A stretch of DNA of 5,382 nt from assembly GCA_031256885.1 (NCBI GenBank), contig JAIRPS010000024.1, forward strand, positions 1 to 5,382. Direction: 5' to 3'. Position 1 is the stretch's first letter. Every line of letters begins with the position of its first letter. Origin of the DNA: Bifidobacteriaceae bacterium (GTDB lineage Bacteria > Actinomycetota > Actinomycetes > Actinomycetales > WQXJ01). Of the stretch, positions 1 to 4,623 are shown in pieces. Under the pieces are notes generated by a model. That model had not been told where the DNA came from, did no database searches, and worked only from the letters and a program-made list of their open reading frames with translations. A program made the position numbers and the translations under genes.

Positions 1-97
1 CTTGCGCCGCCGGCATTGGCGTGGCAGCCGCCACAAAAGTGAAAGCCACCAGTGTGGCCAGTGCTCGGGCATACCGGGTAAAGCTTGGGACGCGCAT
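1..97 (-). CDS. Secreted protein of unknown function, N-terminus only (signal peptide)
   Basis: Reading the minus strand from an ATG at 97, 32 codons are visible before the window ends, so the rest of the gene lies to the left. The visible part looks like a Sec signal peptide: a short n-region with Arg at 2, 8 and 11, a hydrophobic core of about 14 residues (ALATLVAFTFVAAA, residues 12-25), then a Pro/Ala-rich stretch (TPMPAAQ) with possible Ala-X-Ala type cleavage after about residue 25 or 31. A perfect AGGAGG lies 6 nt upstream of the ATG, which fixes the start. The gene begins 47 nt after the purQ stop on the same strand, so it may be co-transcribed with the pur genes. The mature protein is not visible and I propose no function. 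Export is inferred from the N-terminus alone. Confidence 0.72.
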   Translation of the reverse strand, partial: MRVPSFTRYARALATLVAFTFVAAATPMPAAQ

Positions 98-103
98 TGG
101 TAA

Positions 104-109
104 CCTCCT
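104..109 (-). promoter_or_regulatory. Shine-Dalgarno AGGAGG of the secreted-protein gene
   Basis: The minus strand reads AGGAGG, then 6 nt (TTACCA), then ATG at 97. This is the strongest ribosome binding site in the window and supports a real gene at the left edge, even though only 32 codons of it are present. Confidence 0.75.
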
Positions 110-123
110 GCCAATCGACCGCT

Positions 124-139
124 GCTGGCATTGGCCAGC
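124..139 (-). other. Short hairpin between purQ and the secreted-protein gene
   Basis: A perfect 6-bp stem with a 4-nt loop (GCTGGC-CAAT-GCCAGC on the minus strand) lies just after the purQ stop. No T-run follows it, so it is not a convincing intrinsic terminator. It may be chance or a weak attenuating structure between the pur genes and the downstream gene. Confidence 0.25.
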
Positions 140-144
140 CCAGT

Positions 145-849
145 TCAGGCAGCTTGAGCCAACCAGCTCAAAGCTGACTGGAAAAACCCTAGCCCATCCA
201 GGCCGCTGCGTGGTCCGTTAGGGCCATCTGGTCCGTAGCCAATTTCCACAGCATGCTCAGGGTGTGGCATTAAACCGACCACATTGCCAGTCTCATTGCA
301 GATGCCAGCAATTTCTTGGCGGGAACCGTTGGGGTTCCAGTCAAGGTAGCGGAAAACCACGCGCCCTTCAGCTTGCAGTAGATCAAGAGTGTATTGATCG
401 GCCACAAACTGTCCGTCTTGGTTTTTCAAAGGAATGGTGACAGTCTGTCCTTGCCTAAAAGCGTTGGTCCAAGCGGTTTGATTGTTCTCAACGCGCAATG
501 GTTGTTCACGGCAAATGAACCTGCGGTGATCGTTTTTGATCATTGCACCAGGCAGTAGGTGAGTTTCGCAAAGAATCTGAAAACCGTTACAAATCCCTAA
601 TACCGGCATACCTCCACAGGCGGCCTGCGCCACCAGTTCCATGACTGGCGCAAACCGGGCAATTGCGCCAGCGCGCAAATAGTCACCGTATGAAAAACCG
701 CCCGGTAACACCACCGCGTCAACATCTGCCAGGCTGTTGCTGGCATGCCATAGCGGCACACCTTCACCGCCAGCCAAGCTGACTGCCCGTAAAGCATCGC
801 GGTCATCCAGCGTGCCCGGGAAAGTTACTACACCAACCCGCCAAGTCAT
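145..849 (-). CDS. purQ: Phosphoribosylformylglycinamidine (FGAM) synthase, glutaminase subunit PurQ
   Basis: PurQ is the class I glutamine amidotransferase subunit of cytosolic FGAM synthase (FGAR + Gln + ATP to FGAM). It hydrolyses glutamine and passes ammonia to PurL. The 234-residue protein has the family's usual length and landmarks: a start resembling [13 protein letters not shown] (residues 6-18), the [17 protein letters not shown] block (48-64), the nucleophile elbow GICNGFQ with catalytic Cys87, LKNQDGQF (141-148), and the C-terminal LMPHPEH with His196 and Glu198 completing the triad. It starts with ATG at 849, overlapping the purS stop as ATGA (4 nt), which suggests translational coupling. 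GGTGGA lies 6 nt upstream inside purS (856-861). It is the last pur gene of the purC-purS-purQ cluster. No catalytic residue is missing. The identification is close to certain. Confidence 0.97.
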   Translation of the reverse strand: MTWRVGVVTFPGTLDDRDALRAVSLAGGEGVPLWHASNSLADVDAVVLPGGFSYGDYLRAGAIARFAPVMELVAQAACGGMPVLGICNGFQILCETHLLPGAMIKNDHRRFICREQPLRVENNQTAWTNAFRQGQTVTIPLKNQDGQFVADQYTLDLLQAEGRVVFRYLDWNPNGSRQEIAGICNETGNVVGLMPHPEHAVEIGYGPDGPNGPRSGLDGLGFFQSALSWLAQAA

Positions 850-1097
850 GGCGTTTCCACCCGAATTGAAACCACATCTTCAATCACCGGGTTGGACAGC
901 AAAGCGGCGGCGGCCTGCTCAACCTCAGCTAACCGGGCGGGGCTAGCTTCGGCATCGAGCGTAATCTCAAATCGCTTGCCTTGGCGGACGTCGCTGATGC
1001 CGCCAAAACCAAGCCGTGGCAAGGCGGCTGCAACCGCTTTACCTTGCGGGTCAAGGATTTCAGGTTTGAGCATCACATCAACAATTACTTTGGCCAT
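846..1097 (-). CDS. purS: FGAM synthase subunit PurS
   Basis: PurS is the small structural subunit that bridges PurQ and the small-type PurL, forming the ammonia-channelling complex for step 4 of purine synthesis. The protein begins [20 protein letters not shown], the typical PurS opening, and continues with [18 protein letters not shown] (about 28-45). A C-terminal helix and a final strand ending VSIRVETP follow. I set the start at the ATG at 1097, giving 83 residues. An ATG three codons earlier (1106) directly abuts the AAGGA Shine-Dalgarno with no spacer, whereas the ATG at 1097 has a 9-nt spacer and matches the family's N-terminus. The gene begins 14 nt after the purC stop and overlaps purQ by 4 nt. 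It is certainly a PurS; only the start is open to debate. Confidence 0.95.
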   Translation of the reverse strand: MAKVIVDVMLKPEILDPQGKAVAAALPRLGFGGISDVRQGKRFEITLDAEASPARLAEVEQAAAALLSNPVIEDVVSIRVETP

Positions 1098-1106
1098 CTG
1101 AGCCAT

Positions 1107-1111
1107 TCCTT
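1107..1111 (-). promoter_or_regulatory. Shine-Dalgarno that decides the purS start
   Basis: The minus strand reads TGAAAGGA, where TGA is the purC stop and AAGGA the ribosome binding site. It touches the upstream ATG (1106) but sits 9 nt before the ATG at 1097. This favours 1097 as the purS start and ties purS translation to termination of purC. Confidence 0.6.
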
Positions 1112-2101
1112 TCAGTCAAGGTCCCGGCCGGTCAAACGCTGATACGCCTCACGGTAACGTGCGGTGGTTTTGGCTACGACATCGTCGGGAATTGCTGGTG
1201 GCGGGGTGTCTTGGTGGGGTGACCAGTTGGATTGCTCAGCCAGCCAGTCACGAATGAACTGTTTGTCAAAACTTGGCTGCGTGCCACCGGGCTGCCAGGC
1301 TGCCGCATCCCAAAAACGTGAAGAATCAGGAGTCAACACCTCGTCGCCCAGGGTGATTACGCCGGTTACCGGGTCACGGCCAAACTCAAACTTGGTGTCA
1401 GCCAAAATGATGCCGCGATGTCGTGCCAACTCCTCTGCTCTGGTGTATAAAGCGAGGGTGAGGTCGCGCAACTGAGCAGCCACCGGTTCGCCTAAAACCT
1501 GGCCGGCCTGCTCAAAAGAAATGTTTTGATCATGCTCACCAATCTCTGCTTTGCTGGCCGGCGTAAATATTGCCTGCTCCAAGCGTGATGCGTCAACCAA
1601 ACCAAACGGCAGTTGAATGCCGCAAACCGAACTGGTGGTTTTGTATTCCTTGAGACCAGAGCCGGTCAAGTAGCCACGGGCCACGCATTCCACAGGGAAC
1701 ATGTCTAACTGGCGGCAAATCATTGCCCGCCCCTGCACTGCCTGCGGCACTTCAAGCGACACCAGATGGTTGGGCACTACATCACGTAGCTGGTCCAACC
1801 ACCAAACAGTCAAAGCTGTCAACACCCGCCCCTTATCCGGAATGGGTGTAGGTAACACAACGTCGAACGCTGAAATGCGGTCTGAGGCAACCAGCATCAC
1901 TGTGTTTGGCAGCATGCTCGGGTTAGCAGGTAAGTAAAGGTCACGCACTTTGCCGGAGGCAACATGCCGCCAACCTGGCAAATCGTCAACAACTGGAACT
2001 GGTGGGTTTGGCATGGGTGTGGTCGCATTCGGCACTGCAACAGCAACTGCGGCACTGCCGACTGACTCACTCCCCGAGGTGAGGCCATCTGCTTGATTCA
2101 C
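1112..2101 (-). CDS. purC: SAICAR synthase (phosphoribosylaminoimidazole-succinocarboxamide synthase)
   Basis: PurC ligates aspartate to CAIR using ATP, yielding SAICAR in de novo purine synthesis. Family motifs appear in order over 329 residues: SGKVRDLY (49-56, nucleotide-binding loop), SDRISAFD (73-80), VECVARGYLTGSG (138-150), the TPASKAEIGEHDQNISF block (180-196), LADTKFEFG (233-241), and DEVLTPDSSRFW (253-264). The catalytic core starts near residue 44. About 40 residues before it are Ala, Val and Pro rich, and the total is about 30 residues longer than typical actinobacterial PurC. The start is GTG at 2101. AGGA is 7 nt upstream, but it overlaps a TAGGAT -10-like hexamer ending 6 nt upstream, so the message may instead be leaderless. 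A downstream ATG (codon 30, at 2014) lacks a ribosome binding site. It is the first gene of purC-purS-purQ. Confidence 0.96.
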   Translation of the reverse strand: MNQADGLTSGSESVGSAAVAVAVPNATTPMPNPPVPVVDDLPGWRHVASGKVRDLYLPANPSMLPNTVMLVASDRISAFDVVLPTPIPDKGRVLTALTVWWLDQLRDVVPNHLVSLEVPQAVQGRAMICRQLDMFPVECVARGYLTGSGLKEYKTTSSVCGIQLPFGLVDASRLEQAIFTPASKAEIGEHDQNISFEQAGQVLGEPVAAQLRDLTLALYTRAEELARHRGIILADTKFEFGRDPVTGVITLGDEVLTPDSSRFWDAAAWQPGGTQPSFDKQFIRDWLAEQSNWSPHQDTPPPAIPDDVVAKTTARYREAYQRLTGRDLD

Positions 2102-2107
2102 TCCGCC

Positions 2108-2135
2108 ATCCTAGCCAGTGGGACCGTCAGGCCAA
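2108..2135 (-). promoter_or_regulatory. Candidate purC promoter (TTGGCC-16-TAGGAT)
   Basis: On the minus strand, TTGGCC (2130-2135) and TAGGAT (2108-2113) are separated by 16 nt. TAGGAT fits the actinobacterial TANNNT -10 pattern. Exactly 6 nt lie between it and the GTG at 2101, which would place the transcription start on the start codon. The same bases contain the AGGA that could act as a Shine-Dalgarno on a longer transcript, so the two readings compete. The assignment is inferred from pattern only. Confidence 0.45.
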
Positions 2136-2298
2136 AAACGGCCGCTCACCGAAGGCTTGATCATCAACTATTCAATGCCGATTCTCAAACCCCGGGCAAG
2201 CCAGCACAGTCAAAGGTAAAAAGGCAGGTGACAGTCGATTTATGAGCAGTCATTAGGGTGTTGTGGCTGCCGCCGAAACCGGCTTTGCGCCCAACCAA
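2136..2298 (-). other. purD-purC intergenic leader region
   Basis: The gap from the purD stop to the purC promoter candidate contains no credible gene. Visible elements are a TTGATcATCAA inverted repeat (2157-2167), three copies of CAGTC read on the plus strand (2207-2211, 2232-2236, 2247-2251), and a short GCCG-GTTT-CGGC hairpin soon after purD with no T-run. I see no recognisable purine, ZTP or T-box riboswitch. With a gap this size, purC-purS-purQ are probably controlled separately from purD. Confidence 0.4.
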
Positions 2299-3555
2299 TT
2301 AAGCTCTTAGCGAACTACTGGCAATATCGCGGCGAAAGTGCCCTCCAGGCAAACTGATCTGGTTAATTGCCTGGTAGGCCTGCTGACGAGCCGCCGCCAA
2401 AGTATCACCTAAACCAACCACTGACAAAACACGCCCACCTGCCGAAACTAAACGTCCAGCATCATCTAAAGCTGTGCCGGCTTGCAAAACATAGGAGTGT
2501 TCACTGGTCGCCTCAGCAATACCACTGATCAACCCGCCAGTTTGTGGCGTATCAGGGTAGTTTGGCGCGGCCAACACCACCGTTACAGCACTACGGTTAT
2601 CCCACTCTAAACTCGGCTGGCCAGCCAACTGACCGGTTGCCGCAGCCATCAGCAAAGCCGCCAAAGGACTGCGCAAACGCGCCAACACCACTTGTGTTTC
2701 AGGATCACCAAACCGCGCATTAAACTCCACCACCCGTAAACCACGGCTCGTCAAAGCCAAGCCGCAGTAAAGCACACCACTAAAAGGTGTACCACGCTGC
2801 GCCATCGCCCGCACTGTCGGTTCAGCGATTGACTCAACCACAGCTTTGGTGAGATCACCCGGTGCCCACGGTAAAGGCGAATAGGCTCCCATTCCGCCAG
2901 TGTTAGGGCCTTGATCGCCGTCCAGCGCCCGTTTGAAATCCTGTGCCGGAGCCAAAGGCAAAACCGTTTGACCATCGGTAATGCAAAACAGGGAGATCTC
3001 TGGACCGTCTAAGAACTCCTCCACAATCACCAAACCGGACTTGTCAAAAACAGCTTGCCCATGCGCCATTGCTGCTGCTTTGTGATCAGTCACAATAACG
3101 CCCTTACCAGCCGCTAAACCGTCATCTTTGACCACATATGGTGGCCCGGTTTGGGCTAACGCCGCCGCCAATTCAGCAGCGTTTCTGGCCGGGTATGCAA
3201 TAGCCGTAGGTACCTTTGCTTGGGCCATTACCGCTTTAGCAAAAGATTTGGAGCCTTCCAACTGGGCGGCGGCGGCTGACGGCCCAAAACAGGCAATGCC
3301 GCGCGCCCGCACCGCATCAGCCACCCCAGCCACCAAAGGCACCTCAGGTCCAACCACCACCAAATCAACATCAAGCACTTCCGCTAACTCAGCCACCGCT
3401 GCTGGCGCAGCAATGTTCAAGCTGAAACACTTGGCCATCTCAGCAATCCCCGGATTACCGGGTGCCGCCAAGACTTCCGGCTGGGTCGGGTCAAGACACA
3501 ATGAGCGCACCAGCGCATGTTCCCGCGCGCCCGCTCCAATCACCAGAATTTTCAC
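2299..3555 (-). CDS. purD: Phosphoribosylamine-glycine ligase (GAR synthetase)
   Basis: PurD is an ATP-grasp ligase that joins glycine to 5-phosphoribosylamine, giving GAR (step 2 of purine synthesis). The 418-residue length is typical. The N-domain shows IGAGAREHALV (6-16), APGNPGI (31-37) and VVGPEVPLVAG (67-77). The ATP-grasp region shows VVKDDGLAAGKGVIV (141-155) and the DFKRALDGDQGPNTGGMGAYSP region (206-227). The metal and ATP site is VVEFNARFGDPETQ (275-288) with Glu278 and Asn280. The C-domain ends with a GGHFRRDI motif (404-411). The start is GTG at 3555. It has only a weak AGG about 10 nt upstream but a TAGGCT -10-like hexamer 8 nt upstream, suggesting a leaderless or nearly leaderless message. 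The gap to purC is 197 nt and to the upstream reductase 158 nt, so it is probably its own transcription unit. Confidence 0.97.
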   Translation of the reverse strand: MKILVIGAGAREHALVRSLCLDPTQPEVLAAPGNPGIAEMAKCFSLNIAAPAAVAELAEVLDVDLVVVGPEVPLVAGVADAVRARGIACFGPSAAAAQLEGSKSFAKAVMAQAKVPTAIAYPARNAAELAAALAQTGPPYVVKDDGLAAGKGVIVTDHKAAAMAHGQAVFDKSGLVIVEEFLDGPEISLFCITDGQTVLPLAPAQDFKRALDGDQGPNTGGMGAYSPLPWAPGDLTKAVVESIAEPTVRAMAQRGTPFSGVLYCGLALTSRGLRVVEFNARFGDPETQVVLARLRSPLAALLMAAATGQLAGQPSLEWDNRSAVTVVLAAPNYPDTPQTGGLISGIAEATSEHSYVLQAGTALDDAGRLVSAGGRVLSVVGLGDTLAAARQQAYQAINQISLPGGHFRRDIASSSLRA

Positions 3556-3563
3556 AAGAGTTC

Positions 3564-3569
3564 AGCCTA
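3564..3569 (-). promoter_or_regulatory. Candidate purD -10 element (TAGGCT)
   Basis: TAGGCT on the minus strand matches TANNNT and ends 8 nt before the purD GTG. No good -35 is visible at 16-18 nt; TTGGTG is present but 21 nt away. Pattern-based and tentative. Confidence 0.4.
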
Positions 3570-3573
3570 GCGG

Positions 3574-3585
3574 TCAGCCGGCTGA
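3574..3585. repeat. 12-bp perfect palindrome in the purD promoter region
   Basis: TCAGCCGGCTGA is fully self-complementary and lies 4 nt upstream of the TAGGCT hexamer, where a repressor would block RNA polymerase. A second perfect palindrome, GCTGCGCAGC, lies at 3605-3614. Operator function is inferred from position only, and GC-rich palindromes of this size can arise by chance. Confidence 0.35.
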
Positions 3586-3636
3586 GGCGGCACCAAACCA
3601 CCATGCTGCGCAGCGGCAAACCGGCTGCCCAACTCG

Positions 3637-3714
3637 GTGAAGGTCAACGTTGTGGGGGGTCTCCAGTGGGATCCAGGTATGCGGGCGCTGGTGCGTTGGG
3701 TGCAGGTCAAGGTT
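3637..3714 (+). repeat. Imperfect 15-bp direct repeat upstream of purD
   Basis: GTGAAGGTCAACGTT (3637-3651) and GTGCAGGTCAAGGTT (3700-3714) match at 13 of 15 positions, 63 bp apart, in the reductase-purD gap. The second copy touches the reductase stop codon. On the minus strand each copy contains TTGACC, which resembles a -35 box, but no -10 follows at the right distance. They could be paired regulator sites or chance. Confidence 0.3.
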
Positions 3715-4553
3715 CAGCGTTCGTCGTGGGTGGCTGATGATTCCGGCATGATTGACAAACCCCGATCCAAACCATCCAATAAAGCCAACTGTTCCGCTGT
3801 CAAAACCACTGCCACACTCGCCAAGTTTTGTTGTTGCCGCTGCTGATCAGCCGATTTAGGGATGGCCACAATGTTGTGCTGGCGATGCCAAGCCAACACC
3901 ACCTGAGCAGTGCTTGCCCCAACCGCTTGAGCAATACCGGTAACAACCGGATCGTTGAGCAGGTTGCTGCGCCCATGGCCAAGCGGTGCCCAAGCCTGCG
4001 TCACAATACCTTTAGCCTGGTGATATTGCCGCAGTTCAACTTGGCTGTGATAGGGGTTCAGCTCAATCTGGTTAACCGCCGGAATAATGCCGGTTTCCGC
4101 GATCAACCGGTCAAGCTGGCTCGGCAGAAAATTCGATACGCCAATTGACTTGATCAGTCCTTCACGCTGCAGCTCGGCCAGCACTGTAAAGGTGGCAACA
4201 TTGCGATCAAGCATTGGCAATGGCCAGTGAATCAGTTCCAAATCCAACCAGGTCACACCGAGCGCCGTCAGCGACTGGTCAACCGCCCGGCGAGTCAGTT
4301 GGGCGCTTTCCTGGTCACCGCCCCGAATTTTTGAGGTGACTTTGAAAGCCTCGCGCGGTAAACCGCAACCGGCTAAGGCTTGGCCAATCCCCACCTCGTT
4401 GGCATAGCGGGTGGCGGTATCGACCAGGCGGTAGCCAGCAGCCAACCCTTGCGCCACCACTTGAGCAGCTTCAGCATTGGTCAAAGGCCAGGTGCCCAAG
4501 CCAAGCATGGGCAGTTCGTGGGAGTCGTTGAGCACTACGTTAGGAACAGTCAT
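3714..4553 (-). CDS. Aldo/keto reductase, NADPH-dependent (2,5-diketo-D-gluconate reductase-like)
   Basis: This is a cytosolic TIM-barrel oxidoreductase that reduces aldehydes or ketones with NAD(P)H; its substrate cannot be read from the sequence. The start MTVPNVVLNDSHELPMLGLG is typical of the family's diketogluconate-reductase-like branch. With 279 residues, the catalytic tetrad is Asp45 and Tyr50 (VDTATRYANE), Lys75 (VTSK) and His109 (LIHWP). GVSNF (138-142), NQIELNPY (161-168) and the cofactor-binding IPKSA (231-235) follow. I chose the ATG at 4553 because it matches family N-termini. A GTG five codons upstream (4568) would give 284 residues and has no Shine-Dalgarno. GGTGGA lies 10 nt before the ATG, and a GACAAT -10-like hexamer lies 6 nt before it. 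It is divergent from valS and precedes purD by 158 nt. The family is certain; the substrate is unknown. Confidence 0.93.
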   Translation of the reverse strand: MTVPNVVLNDSHELPMLGLGTWPLTNAEAAQVVAQGLAAGYRLVDTATRYANEVGIGQALAGCGLPREAFKVTSKIRGGDQESAQLTRRAVDQSLTALGVTWLDLELIHWPLPMLDRNVATFTVLAELQREGLIKSIGVSNFLPSQLDRLIAETGIIPAVNQIELNPYHSQVELRQYHQAKGIVTQAWAPLGHGRSNLLNDPVVTGIAQAVGASTAQVVLAWHRQHNIVAIPKSADQQRQQQNLASVAVVLTAEQLALLDGLDRGLSIMPESSATHDER

Positions 4554-4559
4554 AACAGT

Positions 4560-4589
4560 ATTGTCCACCCATTACCGACTGTTGGTTCA
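4560..4589 (-). promoter_or_regulatory. Weak candidate promoter of the aldo/keto reductase
   Basis: On the minus strand GACAAT (4560-4565) ends 6 nt before the ATG at 4553, with a poor -35 match TGAACC (4584-4589) 18 nt upstream. Its main support is that the -10-to-start spacing equals that of purC. It would make the ATG the first transcribed codon. Confidence 0.25.
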
Positions 4590-4604
4590 CAAATCCGTTC
4601 ACAA
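4585..4604 (+). repeat. 8-bp direct repeat GTTCACAA x2 in the valS promoter
   Basis: GTTCACAA occurs at 4585-4592 and again at 4597-4604, a 12-bp period with a 4-bp spacer. The first copy covers the valS -35 hexamer and the weak -35 of the divergent reductase; the second lies in the valS spacer. The position suits a regulator that could touch both promoters, but no family is suggested by the sequence. Confidence 0.45.
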
Positions 4605-4615
4605 GATGCGATAAT
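4586..4615 (+). promoter_or_regulatory. valS promoter (TTCACA-18-GATAAT)
   Basis: TTCACA (4586-4591, 5 of 6 to TTGACA) and GATAAT (4610-4615, 5 of 6 to TATAAT) are 18 nt apart. This is the best promoter match in the window. It ends 8 nt before the valS GTG, and no Shine-Dalgarno intervenes (CAGCCTTT), so a leaderless valS transcript is likely. Confidence 0.6.
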
Positions 4616-4623
4616 CAGCCTTT

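Noticed and set aside
2124..2145. GGCC-GTTTTT-GGCC inverted repeat near the purC -35
   Set aside because: The stem is 4 bp of a common palindromic tetranucleotide and the T-run is in the loop, so it does not make a terminator or a convincing operator.
2102..2298. Riboswitch (purine, ZTP or T-box) in the purC leader
   Set aside because: None of the conserved core sequences of these classes is visible, and the promoter candidate sits too close to the GTG to leave room for a transcribed aptamer.
2268..2298. Intrinsic terminator after purD
   Set aside because: The GCCG-GTTT-CGGC stem is only about 4 bp and is not followed by a T-run.
3128..3640. 170-codon open frame on the plus strand opposite purD
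   Set aside because: It lies almost entirely antisense to a full-length purD with all family motifs. Its Ala/Thr/Ser-rich product has no recognisable domain and matches the pattern of an opposite-strand shadow.
3637..3846. Plus-strand frame starting GTG in the purD-AKR gap (product starts MKVNVVGGLQWDPG)
   Set aside because: Considered as a small gene or transposase remnant. It overlaps the end of the reductase antisense, has no Shine-Dalgarno, and the sequence resembles no family I recognise.
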